This document shows, in pieces, positions 7,588-16,708 of a stretch of DNA of 64,000 bases; positions within the stretch are counted from its first letter, which is position 1, and each line of letters starts with the position of its first letter. The position numbers and the translations under genes are program-made. The DNA comes from AP-15 sp035509615. GTDB lineage: Bacteria > Pseudomonadota > Alphaproteobacteria > ATCC43930 > CGMCC-115725. Location of the stretch: assembly GCA_035509615.1 (NCBI GenBank), contig DATJLK010000016.1, forward strand, positions 44,850 to 108,849, written 5' to 3'. The notes beneath the pieces were generated by a model. It was not told the origin of the DNA. It saw nothing but the letters and a program-made list of their open reading frames with translations, and did no database searches.

Positions 7588-10365
7588 TCAAATTTCGTCG
7601 CCGCCGTGTTCGCCGACCAGCACCGCCACCGGAAAATCGGCAAACAATTCGGCGGCCGACACGCGGTCGAGCCGATCAAGCCGATGCGCCCCAAAGACAT
7701 CCCGCCAAACGCCGTTCGAGGGCAGGGCTAATTCGGTGTCGCCCCAGTCGGCCGCCTCACCACCGCGGTAAAGCTGATAAACCAGACGCGGGACCGCGGT
7801 GACCAGCGATAAACCGCGATGGCGGCGCACAAAGCTGCAGAGATGCACACCGCGCTCCCCGGTGGCTTCGAGCGGCTGATAATCGCCGGTGCTGAACAGG
7901 TCCGGATGGGCCCGGCGCAATGCCAGCAGGCGCCTCGTGACAAAGAGCTTTTCACGCCCGTCCTGCCAGTCGCGCGCAAGCTCCGCCGGCTGCATCCGAT
8001 CGGTTTGCTCGAGCAACGAGCGTCTCACATCCCAATCGACCGGCCGGCGATTGTCGGGATCAACCAGGCTGAAATCCCACAGCTCGCAACCCTGATAGAT
8101 ATCGGGCACCCCGGGAACGGTCAGTTTGAGCGTCAGCTGGGCCAGCGATGTGATTGCCGCCGCCCGCGCCGCTGCGATGACGAACGCATGAAAATCGGCG
8201 AGGAACGGGTTCGGCCGTGACGCGTCGAGCACGCTGCGGACATAGCGCGTCAGCGCCGCCTCGTAATCCGCGTCGGGATTGATCCAGCTGGTTTCGAGCT
8301 TACGTTCGCGGGCGGCCTTGATCATGAAACCGGCAAGACGCTCGGCAAGACGCTCGATCCCGGCCTGATCATCCGGCGCCAGTTCCGGCGGCCAGGCGCC
8401 GAATAGCGACTGGTAAAACAAATATTCGACATTGCGGTCGGGGACGATTTCATCATCGACCTCGACCCGGCGCGAACGGTTGAGCCGCAGCCAATGCAGG
8501 ACCTGGCGGCCCCATTCCCGCGGCATTTCCGAGAGCAGAGCAATCCGCGGCCGCGCATCCTCGCCCCGCTTTGTGTCGTGCGTGGCGGTCGCCAGCATCG
8601 CCTGCGGCCACTGGCGAAGACGGGCTTGTGCGAGATGATGAAAAGCCGCGACCGACAGCCCGAAGCGGCGCGGATCGCCACCAACCTCGTTCAGCGCCAA
8701 CAGCCGCACATAGCGGTAGAAGGCGGTATCTTCTGCCGCCTTGGCCATGACCGGTCCGGTGACCTGCTGGAAATGCATGGCCGCGTAAAGCGGACCGCCG
8801 GGGCTCGCGTCATCGTGAGGATGCGCCGCCTCCCCGCTCAGAATACGCCGTAAAAAGTCGAAAATGCTGACATCGGAACCGCGCCATCGCTTGCGCGCCA
8901 CCCCCAGCGCCCAATCGATGTAGCGCAGATCGTCCGCACTGGCGCCGCGTGTCGAGACATAGGTGCGGTATACCGGGAAGGCGGCGACGACCTCCTGCAG
9001 CGCCGAAAGCATGCGGTTGGCGGTAAAGTCCCGGGTGCGCCATTCGCGCATCGCCAGTTGATGAAACTCGCGCACCAGCACATTCATCTCGCTGGCGAGG
9101 TCGACTTCCATGATCCGGGTTTTGCTGGCGTAGAGAATGTCGTCAAAGCTGTCGCGCCGCGTCGCCATCCGGCGATAGAAGCGGGTGATCCCGCCGGCGC
9201 CGGCGGAATCGACAAAAATCCCCAGCACCTGATTGACGAAATCGTAGCCTGTGGTGCCGGCGACCGGCCAGTCAGGCAAATTCTCGTAGCTCGCCAGGAT
9301 TTTTTCGACCAGCACATAAAGCGGATGTTCGGGCGTGCCGGCGTGCTGCTGCAAGGCTTCGCAGTAGCGGCGAGGATCGAACAGCCCGTCGATATGATCG
9401 ATGCGCAACCCGTGGATGTCGTTGCGCTGGATCAGTCGGAAGATCAGGCGGTGGGTTTGCTCGAACAACTCGGGCAGTTCCATCCGCAAGCCGGCGAGGT
9501 CGTTGATATTGAAAAAGCGGCGATAATTGATCTCTTCTCCGGCGACCCGCCAATCAGCGATGCGATAGGATTGGGCTTCGAGCAGACGATGGAGCGGGGC
9601 AAAGCTCTCCGGATCGCCTGATATCCCGGCGAATTGTTGCACCGCGTTCGCGATCGCTGCGGCGATGCCGGGCGAGCAAGCCCGAGCAGCGAGCGCATGC
9701 TTCAGTTCGCTCGCCTTCTCGCGGGCGGCGGGCGGCGACAATTTGGTGATCGCGGCGAAATCACGGGCGGGTGCTGCCAAGGCTTCGCCGCCGGCAGCAA
9801 GGATCGCCGCGTAAGAGCGTGGCGAGATCGGAAACCGGTGATCGAAATACCAGGCGCTGAAGCTGCCTTCGGCGGGGTCGAACCGCAATGCGATCTCGCC
9901 CTGTTCAAGGATCACTCCGTACTGGTCGCCGAGCACGGGGAGCAGCACGCGGCCTTCGAGATCAGCGCGGGCCGGATGCCAATTGATGTCGAAATAATTC
10001 GAGAACGGTGAATCCGGGCCCCATTCCAGAACATCGAGCCACCAGGCGTTATCGGCGCCGATCCCCATGTGATTGGGCACAAAATCGACGATCAGCCCCA
10101 TGGCATGCGCCCGCAGCGCCGCGGTAAACGCTTGAAAATCCTCTTCGCTGCCGATCTCGGGATTGAGCCGATTGTGGTTGATGATGTCATAGCCGTGGGT
10201 CGAGCCCGGCCGCGCCTCGGTGATCGGCGAAGCATAAACATGGCTGACGCCAAGCTCTGCCAGATACGGCACCAGCAGGGCCGCGTCGCGAAAGGTGAAA
10301 TCGCGATGAAATTGCAGGCGGTAGGTTGCGCGGATTGGCGGCGCCGCGCCCCCCTCACCGATCAT
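7588..10365 (-). CDS. treY: Maltooligosyl trehalose synthase
   Basis: TreY (GH13) rearranges the reducing-end glucose of a maltooligosaccharide from an alpha-1,4 to an alpha,alpha-1,1 link, giving maltooligosyl trehalose, which TreZ then cuts. The 925-residue length fits the family. Visible elements: start segment ATYRLQFHRDFTF, substrate-site HGYDIINHNRLNPE, nucleophile region GLRIDHIDGL, acid/base region YVLVEKILASYE, and ATATHDTKRGEDARPR. The ATG overlaps the end of malQ by 11 bases, so it is the last gene of the seven-gene operon and probably translationally coupled. TreZ is three genes upstream in transcription terms, at 12544-14358. Confidence 0.96.
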   Translation of the reverse strand: MIGEGGAAPPIRATYRLQFHRDFTFRDAALLVPYLAELGVSHVYASPITEARPGSTHGYDIINHNRLNPEIGSEEDFQAFTAALRAHAMGLIVDFVPNHMGIGADNAWWLDVLEWGPDSPFSNYFDINWHPARADLEGRVLLPVLGDQYGVILEQGEIALRFDPAEGSFSAWYFDHRFPISPRSYAAILAAGGEALAAPARDFAAITKLSPPAAREKASELKHALAARACSPGIAAAIANAVQQFAGISGDPESFAPLHRLLEAQSYRIADWRVAGEEINYRRFFNINDLAGLRMELPELFEQTHRLIFRLIQRNDIHGLRIDHIDGLFDPRRYCEALQQHAGTPEHPLYVLVEKILASYENLPDWPVAGTTGYDFVNQVLGIFVDSAGAGGITRFYRRMATRRDSFDDILYASKTRIMEVDLASEMNVLVREFHQLAMREWRTRDFTANRMLSALQEVVAAFPVYRTYVSTRGASADDLRYIDWALGVARKRWRGSDVSIFDFLRRILSGEAAHPHDDASPGGPLYAAMHFQQVTGPVMAKAAEDTAFYRYVRLLALNEVGGDPRRFGLSVAAFHHLAQARLRQWPQAMLATATHDTKRGEDARPRIALLSEMPREWGRQVLHWLRLNRSRRVEVDDEIVPDRNVEYLFYQSLFGAWPPELAPDDQAGIERLAERLAGFMIKAARERKLETSWINPDADYEAALTRYVRSVLDASRPNPFLADFHAFVIAAARAAAITSLAQLTLKLTVPGVPDIYQGCELWDFSLVDPDNRRPVDWDVRRSLLEQTDRMQPAELARDWQDGREKLFVTRRLLALRRAHPDLFSTGDYQPLEATGERGVHLCSFVRRHRGLSLVTAVPRLVYQLYRGGEAADWGDTELALPSNGVWRDVFGAHRLDRLDRVSAAELFADFPVAVLVGEHGGDEI

Positions 10366-12547
10366 GAGCTTGCCGAGAGCGGGCGCGCTCTTGCTCGATC
10401 AGTGTCGCCATCCGGCGCAGGGCGCCGCCGCCGACGATATCTTCGATCGATCGCCCGAGGCGGCGACGCCAATTCGGATGAGCATCGGTCGTGCCGGGAA
10501 GGTTCGCCTGCTCGATCTCACCAGCCAGGTCCTCGATCTGAACCAGCATCAATCGCGCTCGCGATCGCGCCAGATAACGCTGGATCGCATCGCCGAGTGC
10601 GGGGCGATAGATCGGCTCGCCTTTTGCCGACAGGAATTGTTCGCGGTCGCTCTGATCGAGCAAGCGCTCGGCGATCAGCGCGTCGAGCAGCATCTCCCGA
10701 TCGCGCACCCGGTCGAGGGTATCGGCGGCGGCCGCGGCGGGATCGGGATAGAGGTCGAGCTGCCGGCGCCAGGCAATGTCGCGGCCCAGCCAAAACCCTT
10801 CCAGCGTGGCGAGATCATGGGTTGCCGCCGATGCCGCGGCGAGCGCCGGATACTGCTGCGGCGGGACGAAGCTGCCGTCCTGATGGCGTTCGAACATCAT
10901 GATGCGATAGGAGAGCAGGTTGGCTCTGCGGGTCGTCTCGCGGAAGCCCGCCGGCACAGTGCCGAGATCCTCACCGACGACGGCGCAGCGCTGGCGGCAG
11001 CTCTCGAGCGCCACGAGGCGCAGGAGATCATCGAATGGATAATTCACATAGGCGCCTTCGGTCGCGGCCATGCCGCTCGGGATCCAGTAGAGCCGGTTCA
11101 GCGACATGACATGATCGATCCGCAACACGCCGGCATGCCGCATATTGGCGCGCACACAGGCGATAAACGGGGCAAATCCCTGTTTGCGCAGTACCATAGG
11201 ATTGATCGGCGCCAATCCCCAATTCTGTCCGGCGCGGTTCAGTACGTCGGGCGGCGCGCCGATCGATGCCTGCGGCGCCACCAATTCCTGATCGGCCCAG
11301 GCTTCGGCGCCATTTGGATCAGCGCCGACGGCGAGATCGCGATACAATCCGATCGACAGACCGGCCGCTCGCGCCGCGGCCGCCGCCGCTGCCAGCTGGC
11401 GGTCGGCCTCCCATTGCAGGAACTGGAAAAATTCGATGCGTTCGCGGTGCGCGGCGGCATATGCCGACACCTCGGGCGACCGCGGATCGCGCATCGGCGC
11501 CGGCCATGCGCGCCACGAAAACATGCTCTTTTCTTTGAAGAAATGCTCATGCAATGCTTCGAACACGGCGAGCTCGTCGAGCGATCTTTTGCCCTCTTGT
11601 TGGAACCGCCGGAATGAACGGCCGAGTACTGTCCGAGCGGCGCCGTTCTCGGCGAGATCGTGCCGCCGAAACCTGCAGAACAGCGCCTCCAGCACCGGGC
11701 GCTTGCAGGCCGCGACCGCGCCGTAATCCATCAGTGTGGCCGAGCGCGCAGCCCAGCGCGTTGCACCAAAGGATTGGCCGCCAATCAACTGCTGGACGGT
11801 TTCGTCCTCGGCAAAACCTGGTACCGCGGTCACATCGATATAGAGAAAATCGAGCCAGATCCGGCTCGATGGCGAATATGGGCTGAAATGCAACGGCTCT
11901 GCCGCAAAGAGCGCATGCAACGGGTTGATCCCGATAACTGCCGCCCCGCAGGCGCCAGCGGCGGTAGCGATCTGCGCCAAATCGGTAAAATCGCCGATGC
12001 CCCAGTCATGGGCGCCGTGCATGCCATAAAGCTGGCAGGTCAGTCCCCAGGCGGCCCCCCCTTCGGAGAGCTGCAACGGGAGATGGCAGGCGGCCGGGGC
12101 GACGATGAGATCGAGTTCGGCCGCCTCGCCCCGCGCCTCGACCGCGAGGCGATGATACCCGATCGGCAATCCGGCCGGCAGCGGCACCGCGATCATGGCC
12201 TCGCCCGATCCAGTGCCGATGTTGAAGCGCCCTTGTTGCACCTCGCCGTCTTCACGCCGGCAGGTCCAGGCGATTTCCCGCGAGCCGATTGGAGGCCGCA
12301 CCGAAATGGCCGGGTTCGGATCTTCCGCCCGGAGCAGATGAACCGCCCCGAGCCCGAGTACCGCACTGCGTTCCCGCTCTTCGATCTCGACCGCGGCTCG
12401 CATCGGATCGGCCGGTAAACCCAACGCCGCCGTCAAGGCCAGCAACGTCTCATCAGACGCTTCGCGGGTTCGGCCAAGCGCATCGGTAAAGCAGGCTTCG
12501 ATACCGACGATTCCGGCGAGCCGGACGAGCCTGTCGCGATCGGTCAT
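10355..12547 (-). CDS. malQ: 4-alpha-glucanotransferase (amylomaltase)
   Basis: MalQ (GH77) transfers alpha-1,4-glucan segments between maltooligosaccharides, releasing glucose and making longer chains. The protein is 730 residues, in the range of proteobacterial MalQ with an N-terminal extension. Visible catalytic regions are GVLRIDHVMSLNRLYWIP (nucleophile), CAVVGEDLGTVP (acid/base) and ATHDLATLEGFW. The ATG at 12547 overlaps the treZ stop codon as ATGA; the frame is open further upstream but inside treZ. In this operon it would recycle short oligosaccharides released by GlgX into chains long enough for TreY. Confidence 0.95.
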   Translation of the reverse strand: MTDRDRLVRLAGIVGIEACFTDALGRTREASDETLLALTAALGLPADPMRAAVEIEERERSAVLGLGAVHLLRAEDPNPAISVRPPIGSREIAWTCRREDGEVQQGRFNIGTGSGEAMIAVPLPAGLPIGYHRLAVEARGEAAELDLIVAPAACHLPLQLSEGGAAWGLTCQLYGMHGAHDWGIGDFTDLAQIATAAGACGAAVIGINPLHALFAAEPLHFSPYSPSSRIWLDFLYIDVTAVPGFAEDETVQQLIGGQSFGATRWAARSATLMDYGAVAACKRPVLEALFCRFRRHDLAENGAARTVLGRSFRRFQQEGKRSLDELAVFEALHEHFFKEKSMFSWRAWPAPMRDPRSPEVSAYAAAHRERIEFFQFLQWEADRQLAAAAAAARAAGLSIGLYRDLAVGADPNGAEAWADQELVAPQASIGAPPDVLNRAGQNWGLAPINPMVLRKQGFAPFIACVRANMRHAGVLRIDHVMSLNRLYWIPSGMAATEGAYVNYPFDDLLRLVALESCRQRCAVVGEDLGTVPAGFRETTRRANLLSYRIMMFERHQDGSFVPPQQYPALAAASAATHDLATLEGFWLGRDIAWRRQLDLYPDPAAAAADTLDRVRDREMLLDALIAERLLDQSDREQFLSAKGEPIYRPALGDAIQRYLARSRARLMLVQIEDLAGEIEQANLPGTTDAHPNWRRRLGRSIEDIVGGGALRRMATLIEQERARSRQAHDR

Positions 12548-14358
12548 GTCACTCGATCGCGGGCGTCGAGAAGAAAAAAGCTGGCGCTCAGCGGCATTCC
12601 CGCCGCCGCTGACGAATACAACAATCGCCAACCATCGGCGAGGTCAGGCATCGGCATCGGCCGCTCGGAAAAATTGGCGGCGAGCATCAGCCGGGAATTA
12701 TCCCCAAGATGCCATTCCACCGTTAATGCGCGCGGCCCCGCAACCCGGTACGCGCCCGCCAATCCGGGAGTGCCGGCAAGCCGCGGCACGATCTCGCGCC
12801 TGCGCAGTTCGATCAGCGCCTGATAACGGGCAAGCCACGGCGCATGCCCGGCTCGCGCCGGCTCGTCCCAATCGAGGCGCGACATTGCGAACGTCGTCTC
12901 TGCTGTCGGATCGGGGATGCGCGCACGCGCCGCGGCATCCCGGAAACCGGGCGAATGGGCGAATTCACGGCGTCGGCCTTCGCGCACCGCGTCGGCGAGT
13001 TCGGCCCCAAAATCGCAGAAAAACGCAAATGGCCGATGACTGGCCCATTCCTCGCCCATGAACAGCAGCGGGATTTGCGGCGACAACATGATGATTGCGA
13101 GACTGGCATGCAGCACCGGCTCGGCTGCGCATGTGGCGAGCCGGGTACCGAACGGGTTGTTGCCGATCTGATCATGGTTTTGCAGAAAAGCGATAAATGC
13201 GGTTGGCGGCAGTCCAGCCGAGAACTCGCCACGTGGCCTGCCATTGCGAAAGGGCGACGGCTCGCCCTGATAAGCAAAGCCTTCGGCCAATGCGCGGCCG
13301 AGTTTGCCGGCCGGATCGGCGGCATAGTCCTGGTAATGGCCGGCGTCCTCGCCGGTGATCATCCGATGGAGCAGATGGTGCAGATCGTCGTTCCACTGCG
13401 CCGTAAAACGCACCGGCCGGCCATCATAACGGGTCAATCGGCGAGCCTCATTGCGGTCGTTTTCGAGCACGAGATGAATTTCGCGGTCCGCGATCCGGCG
13501 GCGCACGGTATCGCCGATCTCATCGATGATATCGGGGGTGCTGTCGTCGAAGATGGCGTGAACGGCATCGAACCGCAGACCATCGAAATGATATTCTTCG
13601 AGCCAGTAAAGCGCATTCTCGATAAAAAAGTCGCGCACCGTGCGGCTCTGCGGACCAGAAAAATCGATTGCCGCACCCCACAGCGTGTGATGACGTTCGG
13701 TAAAGAAATCGGGGGCAATCGCCGGCAAGTAATTGCCCTCCGGCCCGAAATGATTGTAGACGACGTCGAGCAGCACCGCGAGACCGCGGACATGGCAAGC
13801 CTCGATCAGCGCTTTCAGATCCGTGGGACGGCCATAACGCGAGCACGGGGCATAAAGAAATGTCCCGTCATAGCCCCAGTTCCTGATGCCCGGGAATTCG
13901 GCGATCGGCATCAATTCGATCGCGGTGATGCCGAGCCGCTGTAGATGATCGAGATGGCGCATGGCACCGGCGAAATCGCCGGTCTCGGAAAATGTGCCGA
14001 GGTGAAGCTCGTACAGCACGACCTCCTCCCACCGGCGACCCGGCCAGTTCTGGTCACGCCACTCATAGGCGCAGGGATCGACGACCTCGCTTGGACCGTG
14101 GACCCCGTCGGGCTGACGCCGCGATGCCGGATCCGGATAGGCGCTGCCGTCGACGACATAGCGATAGCGCGTCCCCGGCTGCGCCGCCTCCGTGGTCAGA
14201 ACAAACCCGCCATCGGGTTGCTTTTGCATCGGCAGATCGGTCGGGTCGTCGCCTTCCAGGCGCAGCGCCACCGCTGACGCCCGCGGAGCCCACAGCCGAA
14301 AGCGCACGCCGTCGCGCTCTGTCTCCGCGCCGAACGGCACTTTGTGGTGGCGCTTCAT
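12544..14358 (-). CDS. treZ: Malto-oligosyltrehalose trehalohydrolase
   Basis: TreZ hydrolyses the alpha-1,4 bond next to the trehalose unit made by TreY and so releases free trehalose. The protein is 604 residues. An N-terminal beta domain (FRLWAPRASAVALRLEG) precedes the GH13 barrel with LLDVVYNHFGPEGNYL, nucleophile GLRFDAVHAI, acid/base IHLVLENDRNEA and FLQNHDQIGN. The ATG at 14358 follows the glgX stop with a single base between (TAGCATG). Upstream in-frame codons lie inside glgX and are rejected. Its stop overlaps the malQ start as ATGA. Confidence 0.95.
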   Translation of the reverse strand: MKRHHKVPFGAETERDGVRFRLWAPRASAVALRLEGDDPTDLPMQKQPDGGFVLTTEAAQPGTRYRYVVDGSAYPDPASRRQPDGVHGPSEVVDPCAYEWRDQNWPGRRWEEVVLYELHLGTFSETGDFAGAMRHLDHLQRLGITAIELMPIAEFPGIRNWGYDGTFLYAPCSRYGRPTDLKALIEACHVRGLAVLLDVVYNHFGPEGNYLPAIAPDFFTERHHTLWGAAIDFSGPQSRTVRDFFIENALYWLEEYHFDGLRFDAVHAIFDDSTPDIIDEIGDTVRRRIADREIHLVLENDRNEARRLTRYDGRPVRFTAQWNDDLHHLLHRMITGEDAGHYQDYAADPAGKLGRALAEGFAYQGEPSPFRNGRPRGEFSAGLPPTAFIAFLQNHDQIGNNPFGTRLATCAAEPVLHASLAIIMLSPQIPLLFMGEEWASHRPFAFFCDFGAELADAVREGRRREFAHSPGFRDAAARARIPDPTAETTFAMSRLDWDEPARAGHAPWLARYQALIELRRREIVPRLAGTPGLAGAYRVAGPRALTVEWHLGDNSRLMLAANFSERPMPMPDLADGWRLLYSSAAAGMPLSASFFLLDARDRVT

Positions 14359-14359
14359 G

Positions 14360-16621
14360 CTAATCCCCGGCTTGCGCAGGATTGGGATTAAAGGAGAATC
14401 CGGGATGTTCGCCGCCGTCCGCCGGCACGCCCGCATCGCCCGCGGATTTCGCCTCGGCAACGGCTTTTGGCTTTGCCAGCCTCAGATCGGGGCGTGGCGC
14501 GCGATTGATGAACAGGGTAAAGGAATACGCCCGCGTGCGATAGATTTCGCCCGGCGCATAGGTTTGGCCAGTCTCGACGAGACCGGTCGGCCGCGACGTG
14601 TCGACCAGAGGCTCCCATGACATCGGCGCCGCCAATTGTGGAAAGCGGAAATCGATGTCGCAGGAATAGGCATTCATCATCACCAGAAAGCTTTCGTCGA
14701 TGTCGCGCTGGCCGCCCGGTGTCAGAAACTCGCCGGCCGCACCGCTCAGCACATAGCCAAGCGCAAGACATTGCGGATCGTTCCACGCCTCGGCTTTCAT
14801 TTCTTCGCCCGCCGGGGTCAGCCAGGTGATGTCCTTAACCCCGGCTTCGGACAGCACCTCGCCACGAAAGAACCGCGGTCGCGAAAACACCCGGTGACGG
14901 CGCCGCAGGTGGATCAGATAGCCGACAAATCGCTGTAGTTCCTGATTTTCGGGACGGACGTTCTCCCAATCGGTCCAGGAGATCTCGTTGTCCTGGCAGT
15001 AGGCATTGTTGTTGCCGCGCTGGGTGCGCCCGATCTCGTCGCCGGCAAGCAGCATCGGCACGCCCAATGACAACAGCAGGCTCGCCATCAGATTGCGCTT
15101 TTGCCGATCACGCAATGCGGTGATCTCGGGGTCGTCGGTCGGCCCTTCGGTTCCGCAATTCCAACTGAAATTGGCATCACTGCCATCGCGATTGCCTTCA
15201 CGATTACCTTCATTGTGCTTGGTGTCGTAGCTGACCAGATCCTGCAGTGTGAAGCCGTCATGGGCGGTGATAAAATTGATGCTGGCCCAGGGACGCCGCC
15301 CGCGATAGCCGAAAATGTCGGACGAGCCCACGACACGCGACGCGGTATCGGCGACAAGGCCCTGGTCGCCTTTCCAAAAGCGACGCAGCGTATCGCGATA
15401 CTGGCCATTCCATTCGGCCCAGCCGGGCGGAAAATTGCCGAGCTGATAGCCATAGGCACCGAGATCCCACGGCTCGGCGATCAGCTTTAGCTGAGCCATA
15501 ACCGGATCCTGGCGGACCGCGTCAAAGAATGCACTCCCCTGGGTGTATTCGCCATTCTCGCGCGCCAGTGTCGGGGCCAGATCGAAACGGAAACCGTCGA
15601 CATGCATCTCGATCGACCAGTAGCGCAGCGAATCCATCACCAACGCCAACACTCGCGGATGATCGAGGTTCAATGTATTACCAGTACCGGTAAAGTCTTG
15701 ATAAAAGCGTCGATCCGTGTCGAGCCGGTAATACGAGATATTGTCGATGCCGCGGAATGTGAGCGTCGGACCGAGATGGCTGCCCTCGCCGCTGTGATTA
15801 TAGACCACATCCAAAATCACCTCGATCCCGGCGTCATGCAGCCGTTTGACCATGGTCTTGAAGCCGGAAATCGATTCTGCCGACAGCAGCCGCGGATCGG
15901 GGGCAAAAAAGCCGATCGTATTATACCCCCAATAATTGGCGAGCCCCTTTTCGACCAGATTGCGCTCATCAAGAGCCGCATGGATCGGCAACAGCTCAAC
16001 CGCGGTGATTCCCAGTTCGAGCAAGTAATCGATCATTGCCGGCGAGGCGAGACCGGCAAAACTCCCGTGATATTCGGGGTCGACACCCGGATGACGCTTG
16101 GTTATCCCGCGCACGCTGAGTTCGAGGATGATCGTTTCCTCCCACGGGATCTGCGGCCGCCGCTCGTCACCCCAGGTGAAGGCAGGCTCGACGACCCGGC
16201 ATTTGGGAATGAAACGGGCATTGTCGCGCCGATCGATCGCCAGATCCTCGCGCGGACTGCCAACACGATAGGCGAAAACCGCATCCGACCACCGCACCCT
16301 GCCGTGCAATGATTTCGTGTAGGGGTCGATCATCAACTTGTTGGGATTGAACCGATGCCCATTCGGCGGGTCGTACGGGCCGTACACCCGGTAGCCATAA
16401 AGCAGATCGGGCCGCGCATCGGGCAGATAGGCGTGCCATACCTCGTCGGTATATTCCGGCATGACAATCCGCGCTTCCTCGCGCACCCCGCTGCGATCGA
16501 ACAGGCACAACTCGACCTTTTCGGCATGGGCCGAAAACAGCGCAAAATTCACCCCCTTGCCATCCCACATCGAACCTAGCGGGTATGGTTTGCCAGGCCA
16601 GACCTTTTTTGATGAAGCCAT
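14360..16621 (-). CDS. glgX: Glycogen debranching enzyme GlgX
   Basis: GlgX (GH13, isoamylase type) cuts alpha-1,6 branches from limit-trimmed glycogen. The 753-residue protein starts with GKPYPLGSMWDGKGVNFALF, the N-terminal carbohydrate-binding domain. It continues with the barrel motifs VILDVVYNHSGEGSHLGPT, VDGFRFDLAPTLAR (nucleophile), LIAEPWDLGAYGYQLG (acid/base) and FITAHDGFTLQDLVSYD. The C-terminus has a charged, alanine-rich tail beyond the usual domain. The ATG at 16621 matches the family start. The gap to glgB is 87 bases, the largest inside the operon. Confidence 0.96.
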   Translation of the reverse strand: MASSKKVWPGKPYPLGSMWDGKGVNFALFSAHAEKVELCLFDRSGVREEARIVMPEYTDEVWHAYLPDARPDLLYGYRVYGPYDPPNGHRFNPNKLMIDPYTKSLHGRVRWSDAVFAYRVGSPREDLAIDRRDNARFIPKCRVVEPAFTWGDERRPQIPWEETIILELSVRGITKRHPGVDPEYHGSFAGLASPAMIDYLLELGITAVELLPIHAALDERNLVEKGLANYWGYNTIGFFAPDPRLLSAESISGFKTMVKRLHDAGIEVILDVVYNHSGEGSHLGPTLTFRGIDNISYYRLDTDRRFYQDFTGTGNTLNLDHPRVLALVMDSLRYWSIEMHVDGFRFDLAPTLARENGEYTQGSAFFDAVRQDPVMAQLKLIAEPWDLGAYGYQLGNFPPGWAEWNGQYRDTLRRFWKGDQGLVADTASRVVGSSDIFGYRGRRPWASINFITAHDGFTLQDLVSYDTKHNEGNREGNRDGSDANFSWNCGTEGPTDDPEITALRDRQKRNLMASLLLSLGVPMLLAGDEIGRTQRGNNNAYCQDNEISWTDWENVRPENQELQRFVGYLIHLRRRHRVFSRPRFFRGEVLSEAGVKDITWLTPAGEEMKAEAWNDPQCLALGYVLSGAAGEFLTPGGQRDIDESFLVMMNAYSCDIDFRFPQLAAPMSWEPLVDTSRPTGLVETGQTYAPGEIYRTRAYSFTLFINRAPRPDLRLAKPKAVAEAKSAGDAGVPADGGEHPGFSFNPNPAQAGD

Positions 16622-16708
16622 CGCTCGATCGGCACACAGCCAAGCCCAAAAACGCGGCAAAGTAGAGCACAACGGCGCAACCAATTGCACTCCAAACGTC
16701 TTTGACGG

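Noticed and set aside
10364..11617. 417-codon open frame opposite malQ
   Set aside because: Shadow frame of malQ; no motif or start signal.
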